DNA from: Micromonospora coerulea
Lineage (GTDB): Bacteria; Actinomycetota; Actinomycetes; Mycobacteriales; Micromonosporaceae
Direction of reading: 5' to 3'
NCBI RefSeq assembly: GCF_016598485.1
Contig: NZ_JAEMUW010000015.1
Location: 62,001-126,000, forward strand
Length of the DNA: 64,000 bases
The notes below the pieces were generated by a model. It was not told the origin of the DNA and ran no database searches. It saw only the letters and a program-made list of their open reading frames with translations. Both the position numbers and the translations under genes were made by a program. Of the stretch, positions 32,593 through 40,636 are shown piece after piece. Each line of letters begins with the position of its first letter. The first letter of the stretch is position 1.

Positions 32593-33420
32593 CTACCTGC
32601 TTGGCGACGCTGCGTCAATGCCGGGAAGATCATCGTGCAGGGACCGCAACGCGGCAACCACCCGGGGCCAGGCCGCCGAGTCCGGCGCGATCAGACCGAA
32701 ATGCTCGCATTCGGGCAGCTCGATGAGGGTGGCGGGAGAGCCGGCGGCCCGCGCCGCGGCGACCCACGAGCGGCTCATGGCCACCGGCACCTGGCGGTCC
32801 AGGGTGCCGTGCATCACTACGCTGCGTACTCCGATCGGCACCAACGCCGACGGATCGGCCGCCGCGTACCGGTCGGGGAATTCGGCGGGACCGCCGCCGA
32901 GCAGCGCGGCCACCGCCCCGGCGTCCAGGTCCAGCCGGTACGCCTCGGCGAGGTCCGCGACCGGGGCCAGCGCCAGCACGGCAGAGACCGTCCCGGGCGC
33001 CTGCGCCGCCACGTAGAGCGCGAGGTGGCCGCCGGCCGAGTGTCCGACCAGGACCGGCGGTACGGGCGCCACCCGGCCGGGCAGCGCGGCGGCCGCCAGC
33101 CCCGGCAGCGCGGCCACCCCGGCCAGCACGTCGGTCAGCGTGTGCGGCCAGCCGCCGTCGGGCTGCCCGGTACGCCGGTACTCGATCTGGGCGACGGGGT
33201 GGCCCTGCGCGGCCAGCGCCGCCGCCATCGGGCCGGTGTGGCTCCGGTCGTACTCGGCCCGCCAGAACCCACCGTGCACCACCACGACCAGCGGGCGGGC
33301 TGGCCCGTCACCGGCGGGCCGGCGCAGGTCGGCGACCTGCTCGGGATGGTCGCCGTAGGCGACCGTGGCGTCCGGCGTCGGGGCGGGCCGGGTCAGTACG
33401 GCGCGCGGGTCTGCGGGCAT
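32593..33420 (-). CDS. Alpha/beta hydrolase (kynurenine formamidase-like)
   Basis: 275 residues with a complete hydrolase triad: oxyanion VVVHGGFW (~54), nucleophile GHSAGGHLAL (~118), Asp in HGTLDRQVPV and His in ECEHFGLI. HGG-F-W and the short cap are like arylformamidase/BD-FAE esterases, but the true substrate is unknown. The ATG at 33420 lies 7 bases after TACCGT on the minus strand, giving a leaderless start. An open frame runs further upstream only as the antisense of bpa. The gene is divergent from bpa, with a 93-base gap. Confidence 0.85.
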   Translation of the reverse strand: MPADPRAVLTRPAPTPDATVAYGDHPEQVADLRRPAGDGPARPLVVVVHGGFWRAEYDRSHTGPMAAALAAQGHPVAQIEYRRTGQPDGGWPHTLTDVLAGVAALPGLAAAALPGRVAPVPPVLVGHSAGGHLALYVAAQAPGTVSAVLALAPVADLAEAYRLDLDAGAVAALLGGGPAEFPDRYAAADPSALVPIGVRSVVMHGTLDRQVPVAMSRSWVAAARAAGSPATLIELPECEHFGLIAPDSAAWPRVVAALRSLHDDLPGIDAASPSR

Positions 33421-33427
33421 GACGGCG

Positions 33428-33433
33428 ACGGTA
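33428..33433 (-). promoter_or_regulatory. -10 element of the alpha/beta hydrolase gene
   Basis: TACCGT on the minus strand is 7 bases from the ATG at 33420, a leaderless arrangement. Confidence 0.5.
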
Positions 33434-33500
33434 GCCGCCCCGGCCGGGTGGTTCCGGCGCGGGACCCGGTCCCGCCGCGTGTGGGTGGTGGGCGCTGGGT

Positions 33501-33506
33501 AAAGAT
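33501..33506 (+). promoter_or_regulatory. -10 element of bpa
   Basis: AAAGAT (within TAAAGAT) ends 7 bases before the ATG at 33514. There is no ribosome site, so the transcript is probably leaderless. Confidence 0.45.
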
Positions 33507-33513
33507 GGGTCCC

Positions 33514-34101
33514 ATGACCGAAGCACGTTCCGCTGGACAGGACGACGAGCAGGGCACCGACGGGATCCCCGGCACCGTGGTGGTGGTCGGTCCGGACGGC
33601 CGGCCGGTCGGCACGGTGCAGACCGATGAGGCGCAGGGTGAGGATCCGACCCGCCTGGTCGAGCAGCCGGCCAAGGTGATGCGAATCGGCAGCATGATCA
33701 AACAGCTGCTCGAGGAGGTGAAGGCCGCGCCGCTCGACGACGCCAGCCGGCACCGGATGCGGGAGATCCACGAGCGCTCGATCGTCGAGCTGAAGGAGGG
33801 CCTGGCCCCCGAGCTGCGCGAGGAGCTGGAGCGGATCTCGCTGCCCTTCACCGAGGAGAAGGCGCCCAGCGAGAGCGAGCTGCGGATCGCCCACGCCCAG
33901 CTGGTCGGCTGGCTGGAGGGGCTTTTCCACGGCATCCAGGCCGCGCTGGTGGCCCAGCAGATGGCCGCCCGGGTGCAGCTGGAGCAGATGCGTTCCGGCC
34001 GGCAGGCCCTGCCGAGCGGGCCGGGCGGGATCATGCCCGGCATGCCGGGCGTGGGCCAGCCGCAGGGCGGCGAGGGGCCCAGCACCGGCCAGTACCTCTG
34101 A
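33514..34101 (+). CDS. bpa: Bacterial proteasome activator Bpa
   Basis: 195 residues matching Bpa/PafE (DUF2587), the ATP-independent ring that opens the actinobacterial 20S proteasome. The family core is MRIGSMIKQLLEEVKAAPLD then RHRMREIHERSIVELKEGLAPELREELERI, followed by long helices. The last four residues are GQYL, the motif known in the mycobacterial protein to dock into the proteasome alpha ring. The N-terminal ~45 residues are acidic and disordered; the tail is Gly/Pro/Met-rich. The gene is away from any prc or mpa genes, as in mycobacteria. The ATG at 33514 is preferred on family length. Confidence 0.93.
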   Translation: MTEARSAGQDDEQGTDGIPGTVVVVGPDGRPVGTVQTDEAQGEDPTRLVEQPAKVMRIGSMIKQLLEEVKAAPLDDASRHRMREIHERSIVELKEGLAPELREELERISLPFTEEKAPSESELRIAHAQLVGWLEGLFHGIQAALVAQQMAARVQLEQMRSGRQALPSGPGGIMPGMPGVGQPQGGEGPSTGQYL

Positions 34102-34106
34102 CCGGG

Positions 34107-34135
34107 CCGGGCGCCGCGCGCACGCGGGCGCCCGG
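34107..34135. terminator. Bidirectional terminator between bpa and a HAD phosphatase gene
   Basis: CCGGGCGCC (34107-34115) pairs perfectly with GGCGCCCGG (34127-34135) around an 11-base loop, in the 39-base gap between the convergent stops. Confidence 0.6.
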
Positions 34136-34140
34136 TCCGC

Positions 34141-34953
34141 TCAGCCCAACCCGAAGACCTGCTCCAGGTACGCGGCCACGCCGTCGGCGGTGTTCGCCGC
34201 CGTCACCTCGTCGGCGATCGCCAGGACGGCGGGGTGCGCGTTGGCCACCGCTACCGCCCGCCCGGCCCAGGTCAGCATCGGCACGTCGTTCGGCATGTCG
34301 CCGAAGGCGAGCACGTCCCGCTCGTCGATGCCGAGTCGGGCGCAGTACCAGGCCAGGCCGGCCGCCTTGGTCACCCCGGCGGCGGAGATCTCCACCAGCC
34401 CGGTGTACGACGAGTGGGTCGCCTCGGCCAGTCCGGCCAGCGCACCGGCCACCAGCTGGAGGAACGCGTCCGGGTCCTGCTCGCCGGCCCGGGCCAGCAG
34501 CTTGACCGCCGGGGCGGCGAGCAGCTCCTCGGGGGACTCCACCGCCCGGATGGCGTCGTGGTCGGCGTCCCAGCGCAGCGGGTAGTGCGCCTCGTGCCGC
34601 ATCTGCCGGCTGTCCACGATCTCCACCGCGAAGCTGACCCCGGGCACCTCGGCCCGCAACCGCCGGGCCACCTCCGCCAGCAGCTCGGGGGCGAGCGGGT
34701 CGGCCCGCAGCACCTCGTCCGTGACCGGGTCGTAGACCACCGCGCCGTTCGCGCAGATCGCCGGAAGCGGCTCGGCGAGCTGGTCGTACACGAGCTGGAG
34801 CCAACGGATGGGGCGGCCGGTGACCAGCACGATCGGCGTGCCCTGCGCGGAGATCCGGGCCAGCACCGCCGCGGTGTGCGGGCTGAGCGTCCGGTCGTCG
34901 GTGAGCAGGGTGCCGTCGATGTCGGTCGCGACCAGCCGGGGTGCCTCTCCCAT
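34141..34953 (-). CDS. Cof-type HAD-IIB phosphatase (second of a pair)
   Basis: 270 residues. HAD motif I is LVATDIDGTLLTDD near the N terminus, motif II VTGRP (~46), then a Lys in TKAAGL and the motif IV segment FGDMPNDVPML. This is the YidA/Cof family of sugar-phosphate or flavin-phosphate phosphatases. It is a close paralog of the next gene upstream. The ATG at 34953 overlaps the upstream TGA by one base (TGATG), so the pair is translationally coupled. Substrates are not predictable from sequence. Confidence 0.88.
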   Translation of the reverse strand: MGEAPRLVATDIDGTLLTDDRTLSPHTAAVLARISAQGTPIVLVTGRPIRWLQLVYDQLAEPLPAICANGAVVYDPVTDEVLRADPLAPELLAEVARRLRAEVPGVSFAVEIVDSRQMRHEAHYPLRWDADHDAIRAVESPEELLAAPAVKLLARAGEQDPDAFLQLVAGALAGLAEATHSSYTGLVEISAAGVTKAAGLAWYCARLGIDERDVLAFGDMPNDVPMLTWAGRAVAVANAHPAVLAIADEVTAANTADGVAAYLEQVFGLG

Positions 34954-35774
34954 CACCGGGAGAGTAGTCGGTCCAGGTAGACCGCGACGCCGTCGTCGTC
35001 GTTGCGCAGGGTCACCTCGTCCGCCGCGGCGCGGACCGCCGGGTGGGCGTTGGCCACCGCCACCCGCGCCCAGCCGGCCCAGGCGAACATCGGCAGGTCG
35101 TTGGGCATGTCCCCGAAGACCAGCACCTCCCCCGGGTCCACGCCGAGGCGCTGCGCGACCACGGCGAGCCCGGTCGACTTGTCCACCCCGGGCGGGCAGA
35201 TCTCGATGAAGCCGAGGCCGGCCTGGGTGAGTGTCGCCGTCTCCGCCGGCACGATCCGCCGGGCGACCTCCAGCAGCTCGTCGACGTGGTGGTCGGCGGT
35301 CCGGGCGAACGCCTTGATCACGTCGCCGGAGAGGCACTCGGCACGGCTGCGCGCCTCGAACCGGTCCTGGTACGGCCAGCTCGGGTGGTAGTCGCCCCAG
35401 AGCGGGGCGTCGTGCTCGTCGGACGCCTCCACCATCACGGTCAGCGGCCCGACCTCGGCCTCCAGGTCGGCGAGGAGCCCGGCGAGCACCTCCGCCCGGA
35501 GCCGCTCGTCCCGCAGCACCACCGGGCCGGCCGGGTCGCTCTGGTCGACCACCCGGCCACCGCCGGCCATCACCAGGAAGTCGGCGGCGCGGATGTCGTT
35601 GCGGGTCAGCTCCGTCAGGCGCGGCCCGCGACCGGTCGCGCCGACCACCGGGATCCCGGCGGCCCGCACCCGGTCGAGCACCTCGTGGGTGTACGCGGAG
35701 ACGGTGTCGTCGCTGCGCACGAGCGTCCCGTCGAGGTCGGTGGCGATCAGCTTGGGCAGTCCCGGGCGGGTCAT
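34953..35774 (-). CDS. Cof-type HAD-IIB phosphatase (first of a pair)
   Basis: 273 residues with motif I LIATDLDGTLVRSDD, motif II GATGRG, Lys in VDKSTGL and FGDMPNDLPMFAW. Like its downstream paralog it has the larger C2 cap of HAD-IIB enzymes. The ATG at 35774 has a near-ideal AAGGAGG site 5 bases upstream. The two genes form one operon and differ most in the cap, so they may have split specificities after duplication. The upstream neighbour is the membrane protein gene ending at 35952. Confidence 0.88.
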   Translation of the reverse strand: MTRPGLPKLIATDLDGTLVRSDDTVSAYTHEVLDRVRAAGIPVVGATGRGPRLTELTRNDIRAADFLVMAGGGRVVDQSDPAGPVVLRDERLRAEVLAGLLADLEAEVGPLTVMVEASDEHDAPLWGDYHPSWPYQDRFEARSRAECLSGDVIKAFARTADHHVDELLEVARRIVPAETATLTQAGLGFIEICPPGVDKSTGLAVVAQRLGVDPGEVLVFGDMPNDLPMFAWAGWARVAVANAHPAVRAAADEVTLRNDDDGVAVYLDRLLSR

Positions 35775-35951
35775 GGTTCCTCCTTCGCCCGCCGCCGTCG
35801 TGCCAGCCGTTCTGGTCGTCGGTGCCTCGGCCACGAACGGCGGGCAGCAACCGTACCTCGCGGAACGGGTCGCAACCATGGCTTCCTGGCGAATCGGGCA
35901 CCCACCCGCGGCGGCCACCCGGTGCCGGCCCGCGGCGTCGGCCGGCCGGGC

Positions 35952-36698
35952 TCAGGCCGGCGGCTCGGGCCGGGCGAACGGCACGGTGGGCTGGACCGTC
36001 AGGTCGGCCGGCGCCGGCGGCCGGTCGTCCCTCCGCGCCCGCTCCCGGCGGTGTCCCCGGCCGAGCGGCCGGGGGCCCGGCGCCTCGTCCGATTCCGCTT
36101 CCGCCTCCGGCTCGGCGGCGGTCGGTGGCGCGGTCCGGCCGGACAGGTGCAGCGCCGCCGCGAGCAGCACGGTGGCCAGGAACGCGGTCACCAGACCCCG
36201 GCCGTGGTCGACCCGGATTCCCGCCTCGGAGGAGTAGAAGAGCGTCCGCCGGCCCGAGTCGTCGAGGGAGAACGCAGTCGCGGTCAGCACGGCGAACACC
36301 GCCACCGCGAGGGCCAGACCCGCCACCCGGGCGTTGGGCCGGACCGCGGCGGTGCCCCGCAGGGCCAGTGCCACCGCGGTGGCCAGGCCGAGCAGGCCCA
36401 CCAGGTAGCCGACCCCGAAGCCGCTCACGTCGGCCACCCCGCCGGGAACCCGGATCGGGGTGTTCCCCTCCGGGCCGCCGTTGGGCACCGTGATCACCAG
36501 CCATTCGCCGATCAGGGAGGCGACCGCGGCCACCGCGCCGAGGCCGGCCAGCACCAGCGGCAGTCGGCGGTCCCGCCCCAGCCCGGCCAGCGACCGCCCG
36601 ATTCGCCCGGGCGGCGCCGGCTCGGCGTCGCCCCACTCCACGACGGTCGTCCCGTCGGACCGGTTGTCCTGCCTGGGGATGGGGAGATCCTGGGACAT
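35952..36698 (-). CDS. Small polytopic membrane protein, function unknown
   Basis: 248 residues with four predicted helices (VLAGLGAVAAVASLIGEWL, a second after GFGVGYLVGLLGLATAVAL, VAGLALAVAVFAVLTATAF and VTAFLATVLLAAALHL). A hydrophilic ~40-residue N terminus and a charged tail of about 70 residues (Glu-rich, then Arg-rich) flank them. The loop after helix 1 (PNGGPEGNTPIRVPGG) is probably outside. I recognise no family. A reading frame upstream is unconvincing, so the ATG at 36698 is used. It is divergent from the osmC gene. Confidence 0.7.
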   Translation of the reverse strand: MSQDLPIPRQDNRSDGTTVVEWGDAEPAPPGRIGRSLAGLGRDRRLPLVLAGLGAVAAVASLIGEWLVITVPNGGPEGNTPIRVPGGVADVSGFGVGYLVGLLGLATAVALALRGTAAVRPNARVAGLALAVAVFAVLTATAFSLDDSGRRTLFYSSEAGIRVDHGRGLVTAFLATVLLAAALHLSGRTAPPTAAEPEAEAESDEAPGPRPLGRGHRRERARRDDRPPAPADLTVQPTVPFARPEPPA

Positions 36699-36822
36699 CG
36701 GCCACCCTTCCGCGCGCGGGCCTGCGTCGAATCATGACACAGCCGGCACCCGGCGACGCGGAGCGCAAGTCGGTACGGCGGGCAGGTCCGGGCCACTCGG
36801 TGCGTCCCCGCCCGGTTTCGGT

Positions 36823-36828
36823 TAGCGT
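36823..36828 (+). promoter_or_regulatory. -10 element of the OsmC gene
   Basis: TAGCGT lies 7 bases before the ATG at 36836, a leaderless spacing. Confidence 0.5.
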
Positions 36829-36835
36829 CGGGGGC

Positions 36836-37267
36836 ATGCCTATCCGTACCGCTTCCGCTAGTTGGCAGGGCAACCTCACCGAGGGTTCCGGGACCGTCCG
36901 CACCGGCAAGGGCGGAATCCAGGGGAACTACTCCTTCAAGTCGCGTTTCGAGGAGGGCGAGGGGACCAACCCGGAGGAGCTGATCGGCGCCGCGCACGCC
37001 GGCTGCTTCTCGATGGCCCTCTCCAAGCAGCTCGCCGACGCCGGCGCGACCGACATCTCGGTGGATACCACCGCCACGGTGCACCTCGACAAGACCGACG
37101 CGGGCATGTCCGTGACCCGGATCGACCTGGAGACCGTGGGTCAGGTGCCGGGCATGGACGGGGCCCAGTTCACCAAGCTCGCCGAGGCGGCCAAGGAGAA
37201 CTGTCCGATCTCGCGGCTGCTCGCTCCGGGTGCGCAGATCACCCTGAACGCCCGCCTCGCCTCCTGA
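36836..37267 (+). CDS. OsmC family peroxiredoxin
   Basis: A 143-residue thiol peroxidase of the OsmC/Ohr group. The two redox Cys are present: HAGCFSMAL (~57) and KENCPISRLL (~125). The family-typical NPEELIGAAHAGCFSMALS and the N-terminal RTASASWQGNL are clear. Such proteins reduce organic hydroperoxides, usually with lipoyl or other thiols as donor. The ATG at 36836 fits family length and the leaderless -10 element. An upstream frame to 36734 is not supported. A perfect 11-bp stem terminator follows. Confidence 0.92.
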   Translation: MPIRTASASWQGNLTEGSGTVRTGKGGIQGNYSFKSRFEEGEGTNPEELIGAAHAGCFSMALSKQLADAGATDISVDTTATVHLDKTDAGMSVTRIDLETVGQVPGMDGAQFTKLAEAAKENCPISRLLAPGAQITLNARLAS

Positions 37268-37282
37268 GCCACGACCACCTCC

Positions 37283-37312
37283 GCCCGGCCGGTCCCAGCG
37301 CACCGGCCGGGC
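37283..37312 (+). terminator. Terminator after the OsmC gene
   Basis: GCCCGGCCGGT (37283-37293) and ACCGGCCGGGC (37302-37312) form a perfect 11-bp stem with an 8-base loop, 16 bases after the stop. It has no T tract. Confidence 0.65.
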
Positions 37313-37367
37313 CTCGGTGCCGTGCGCCCCGGTCGGTGGGGGTCGGCCGTCGGGCACAATGGGGTCC

Positions 37368-37718
37368 GTGCCGGTCAAGATGAGCCGTGAGCGGTTCGAG
37401 GAGCTGGTCGGCGAGGCCCTCGACGAGGTGCCCGAGGAGCTGCTCGGGCTGATGAGCAACGTGGTGATCCTGGTCGAGGACGAGCCGCCCCCCGGCGAGC
37501 ACCTGCTCGGCCTGTACGAGGGGCACGCGCTGACGAATCGGGGCTGGGACTACTCCGGGGTGCTCCCGGACCGGATCCTCATCTACCGCAACCCCATCCT
37601 GCGGATCTGCGACAGCGACGACGACGTCGTCGAGGAGGTCGCGGTGACCGTGGTGCACGAGATCGCCCACCATTTCGGCATCGACGACGAGCGGCTGCAC
37701 GGGCTCGGCTGGGGCTGA
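37368..37718 (+). CDS. Zincin-like metallopeptidase family protein
   Basis: 116 residues ending in a zinc-protease site: VVHEIAHHFGIDDERLHGLGWG, with HExxH and a downstream His, as in the PF06262 (zincin_1) family. The front part has FEELVGEALDEVPEELLGLMSNVVILVEDEPPP, also family-typical. These small proteins are cytosolic and mostly of unknown substrate. GTG 37368 is preferred: the -10-like CACAAT (37354-37359) is suitably placed. ATG 37359 and ATG 37380 are alternatives. It is downstream of osmC on the same strand but is separated by that gene's terminator. Confidence 0.85.
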   Translation: MPVKMSRERFEELVGEALDEVPEELLGLMSNVVILVEDEPPPGEHLLGLYEGHALTNRGWDYSGVLPDRILIYRNPILRICDSDDDVVEEVAVTVVHEIAHHFGIDDERLHGLGWG

Positions 37719-37814
37719 CCGGGCTCGCCGCGGCGCCCCGCTCGGCCGATGCCAGCCGTTGCGTGGGTCCCCTAGCCTGCTGGGGAGGCACACCCCGATG
37801 CAGGAGGAAAATCC

Positions 37815-38540
37815 ATGCGCAGCGCGCTCTTCTCCGCGGAGAACCTTGAGAAGGAGTCCCAGCAGCCGGGCATGCGGCTGCAGAACTCCAAGATGCTGAA
37901 GATCGAGCTGAACGGCGAGGCGATGGCCCGGGTCGGGTCCATGGTCGCCTACCAGGGGCAGGTGCAGTTCCAGGCGCTGGGTTCGGGCGGCATCGGCAAG
38001 TTCATCAAGCAGCGCCTGACCGGTGAGGGCGTCCCGCTGATGAAGCTCTCCGGCCAGGGCGACGTCTTCCTCGCCGAGCTGGCCAAGGACGTGCACATCA
38101 TCGACCTGGAGCCCGGCGACGCCCTGTCGATCAACGGGTCCAGCGTGCTCGCCTTCGACGCCACCCTGCAGTACGACATCAAGATGGTCGGCGGCGCCGG
38201 GATGGCCTCCTCGTCCGGCCTGTTCAACTGCGTCTTCACCGGCCACGGCCGGATCGCCATCACCACCAAGGGCACCCCGGTGGTGCTCAACGTCGACCAG
38301 CCCACCTACGTGGACCCGCAGGCGGCGGTCTGCTGGTCGGCCAGCCTCCAGACCGGGTACCACCGGGCCGAGCAGCTCGGCCTGGGCACGCTGCTCGGGC
38401 GCAGCACCGGCGAGGCGTTCACGATGAGCTTCGCCGGTCAGGGCTTCGTCGTGGTGCAGCCCTCCGAGGAGCCGCCGGTGCAGGGCAGCGGCGCCCAGCA
38501 GCAGCAGCAGGGTGGCCTGCTCGGCGGCCTGCTGCAGTGA
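37815..38540 (+). CDS. AIM24 family protein
   Basis: 241 residues of the AIM24/TIGR00266 group, a beta-rich, tryptophan-RNA-binding-like fold. Visible segments are LKIELNGEAMARVGSMVAYQGQVQF, AKDVHIIDLEPGDALSINGSSVLAFDATLQYDI, and FNCVFTGHGRIAITTKG. The C-terminal tail is Gln/Gly-rich. Family function is unknown (the yeast relative affects mitochondrial architecture; bacterial members are cytosolic). The ATG has a strong AGGAGG site. A TAGCCT hexamer about 40 bases upstream is a plausible -10. Confidence 0.9.
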   Translation: MRSALFSAENLEKESQQPGMRLQNSKMLKIELNGEAMARVGSMVAYQGQVQFQALGSGGIGKFIKQRLTGEGVPLMKLSGQGDVFLAELAKDVHIIDLEPGDALSINGSSVLAFDATLQYDIKMVGGAGMASSSGLFNCVFTGHGRIAITTKGTPVVLNVDQPTYVDPQAAVCWSASLQTGYHRAEQLGLGTLLGRSTGEAFTMSFAGQGFVVVQPSEEPPVQGSGAQQQQQGGLLGGLLQ

Positions 38541-38545
38541 CCGTC

Positions 38546-38583
38546 CGGTCCGTGGGGTGCCCGGTCCGGGCGCCCCGCGACCG
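38546..38583. terminator. Bidirectional terminator between AIM24 and pheA genes
   Basis: Outer CGGTC/GACCG (38546-38550, 38579-38583) and inner GGGGTGCCCG/CGGGCGCCCC (38554-38563, 38567-38576, one G-T pair) form a long stem with a 3-base loop. It covers the gap and the edge of pheA. Confidence 0.65.
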
Positions 38584-39540
38584 TCAGCTCAGTTCACCGG
38601 CGCGCAGCCGGGCCAGCCAGGCCGCCGCGTCGGCGTAGTCGGCGTCGGAGAGGCCGGCCGGTGCGGGGACCGGTCGGTCGGCCGCCGCCGGGCTCCAGCG
38701 GTGCCGGGGGTACGACCCGAGGAAGCGCACGTCGGCGCAGACCCGGCGCAGTCCCCGGAGTGCCTCCCCCAGCCGGACGTCCGCGACGTGCCCGGTGCAG
38801 TCGAGGAAGAAGACGTACCGGCCGAGCGCCTCGCCGGTGGGGCGGGACTCGATCCGGGTCAGGTTGACCCCGCGGACGGCCAGCTCCATCAGCACCGAGA
38901 GCAGGGCACCCACCCGGTCGTGCGCGATGTAGACGGCCAGCGAGGTGACGTCGTCCCCGGTCGGCGGCGGGGGCGGGCCGGGGCGGGACACCAGCACGAA
39001 GCGGGTCACCGCGTCCGGATGGTCGGCGACCTTGTCGGCGAGCACGGTCAGCCGGTGCCGGGCCGCGCCGATCGGGGCGCAGATCGCCGCGTCGTACTCG
39101 CCGCCGGCCGCGCCCGCCGCGGCGGCGCCGTTGGAGAGCACGTCGAACACCGTCGCGTCGGGCAGGTGATCGCGGAGCCAGCCTCGGCACTGGGTGGACG
39201 CCTGTGGGTGGGCCGCCACGGTGCGGACCTGGGCGAGGCCGGTCCCCGGGCGGGCGGCGAGCACGAATTCCACCGGCAGGATCACCTCCCGGGTGATCAC
39301 CAGCGGCTCGCCCTCGGCCATCTCGTCGAGGGTCACCCCGACCGCGCCGCCGATCGAGTTCTCCAGCGGCACCAGGGCGGCGTCGGCGTCCCCGGCCCGG
39401 ACGCTGTCCAGCGCCTCGCCCACGCTGCGGGCCGGCGTGCGGCTGCCCCGCTCGGCGGCGGGCACGCTGCGCAGCGCCTGCTCGGCGAAGGTGCCCTCGG
39501 GCCCCAGGTACACGAAGCGGGTCGGCGGTGTTCCGGGCAT
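38584..39540 (-). CDS. pheA: Prephenate dehydratase PheA
   Basis: A 318-residue monofunctional prephenate dehydratase that makes phenylpyruvate for phenylalanine synthesis. The N-terminal FVYLGPEGTFAEQAL, the SIGGAVGVTLDEM segment and the catalytic Thr-Arg-Phe in DAVTRFVLVS are in place. The C-terminal ACT domain has LTRIESRPTGEALGRYVFFLDCTGH, whose ESRP motif binds phenylalanine for feedback control. The ATG at 39540 lies 7 bases after TAGGCT on the minus strand, giving a leaderless start. An upstream frame into the neighbouring lipoprotein gene is not supported. Confidence 0.95.
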   Translation of the reverse strand: MPGTPPTRFVYLGPEGTFAEQALRSVPAAERGSRTPARSVGEALDSVRAGDADAALVPLENSIGGAVGVTLDEMAEGEPLVITREVILPVEFVLAARPGTGLAQVRTVAAHPQASTQCRGWLRDHLPDATVFDVLSNGAAAAGAAGGEYDAAICAPIGAARHRLTVLADKVADHPDAVTRFVLVSRPGPPPPPTGDDVTSLAVYIAHDRVGALLSVLMELAVRGVNLTRIESRPTGEALGRYVFFLDCTGHVADVRLGEALRGLRRVCADVRFLGSYPRHRWSPAAADRPVPAPAGLSDADYADAAAWLARLRAGELS

Positions 39541-39547
39541 GGCGACC

Positions 39548-39553
39548 AGCCTA
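39548..39553 (-). promoter_or_regulatory. -10 element of pheA
   Basis: TAGGCT on the minus strand overlaps the stop codon of the lipoprotein gene and ends 7 bases before the pheA ATG. Confidence 0.55.
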
Positions 39554-40090
39554 CGCACCCGGGGTGCCGTCGCAGGCCAACGTCCGGATGCCGGGCGGTC
39601 CGGCGGCGCGTACCTCGACACCGCAGACGTCGGTGCCGGCGGTGACGAGCTCCAGCGCCCCCGGCCGGCCCCGGGTGACCACCTGCAACTCCTCGTGCCC
39701 GGTCACGTCGAGCACGGTGTACTGCCAGCCGTCGGCACAGAGCGGCCCGGTCCGTACCGTGACCCGGACGTCCCGGGGAAGCACCTGGGCCGGGCCACGC
39801 AGCAGGGCGACCACGTTCTGGCCGGTGGGCCCGGCCGGGCAGGGGGTGGCGACCAGGCCGGCGGGGGTGCGGGCGGGCGTCGGCGTGGTGGGCGCGGTCG
39901 GCGTGGTGGGCCCGGCGCTCGGCGTCGGTGCGGTGGGGGTGCCGGTCCCGGTCGGTGTGCTGGCCGTCTGCCCGGGGGGTTGGCGTAGCTCGGGCGGGGT
40001 GCCGCAGGCGGTCAGCGGCAGCAGGGTGAGCAGCGCCGCCGGGACGGTGAGCCGCCGGAGCACGGTGGGACGGGCTGGGATGGGTGGCAC
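39551..40090 (-). CDS. Secreted lipoprotein with Thr/Pro linker
   Basis: 179 residues. A signal peptide ends in a lipobox (LLPLTAC, Cys ~29). A low-complexity linker follows, of Thr-Pro and Ala-Pro pairs (about residues 35-75), of the kind that spans the cell wall and may be O-mannosylated. The outer domain (~100 residues) has three Cys (ATPCPAG, GPLCADG, GTDVCGVE, plus LACDG near the end) and no family I recognise. The gene is just upstream of pheA on the same strand, with 10 bases between, but no functional link is evident. Confidence 0.78.
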   Translation of the reverse strand: MPPIPARPTVLRRLTVPAALLTLLPLTACGTPPELRQPPGQTASTPTGTGTPTAPTPSAGPTTPTAPTTPTPARTPAGLVATPCPAGPTGQNVVALLRGPAQVLPRDVRVTVRTGPLCADGWQYTVLDVTGHEELQVVTRGRPGALELVTAGTDVCGVEVRAAGPPGIRTLACDGTPGA

Positions 40091-40171
40091 GGTCCGATCC
40101 TCGGATCGACGGAGGTCGTTGTGGCCGGGTGGCCGAGCCCATCGTAGGAGGATCCCGCGGTGGGGTGAAGC

Positions 40172-40561
40172 TCACCTGTGGACGCGATGCCCGGCGCGCT
40201 CCAGGGCGGCCGTCGCCTCGGCCAGCCGAACCGCTGGGATCAGCACGTGGTCGGTGTCGTAGGTGGAGAACGCCACCACGTTCACCCGGGCCCGGGCCAG
40301 CGGCGCCACCAGGGCGGCGAGGGTGCCGGTGGTGGCGGGGTCGAGCGGGGCGAGGATCCGCAGGCAGCGCCAGTCCGTCTCCACGGCCGCCTGCTCCGGT
40401 GCGCGCGGGACGGGGCAGATCAGCGAGATGCCGTCGGCGCACCAGCTCACCGTTACCACGTCGTGGTCGCCGAGCTCGACCCACACGGCCGGGGGCAGCG
40501 CCGAACCGGCCGGCAGCCGGCACATGGCGTACTCGCCCGGCAACAGAGCGACATCGAGCAT
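40172..40561 (-). CDS. ACT-domain protein
   Basis: 129 residues. Two ACT-like halves can be seen: residues ~1-60 (MLDVALLPGEYAMCRLPAGSALP) and ~64-129 (RCLRILAPLDPATTGTLAALVAPLARARVNVVAFSTYDTDHVLIPAVRLAEAT). It resembles the CASTOR/UPF0735-like ACT proteins thought to sense amino acids. The DTDHVLIP segment is characteristic of that group. There is no catalytic domain. It could be a free-standing sensor for amino acid metabolism (pheA lies two genes downstream), but the link is only positional. Confidence 0.75.
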   Translation of the reverse strand: MLDVALLPGEYAMCRLPAGSALPPAVWVELGDHDVVTVSWCADGISLICPVPRAPEQAAVETDWRCLRILAPLDPATTGTLAALVAPLARARVNVVAFSTYDTDHVLIPAVRLAEATAALERAGHRVHR

Positions 40562-40636
40562 GAGGGCACCATACGGCCTCGCCGTGGGTCCGCCCCAGCA
40601 CCGTCGCGCGCGGCGAACGCCACCCGCCGTCGCAGG

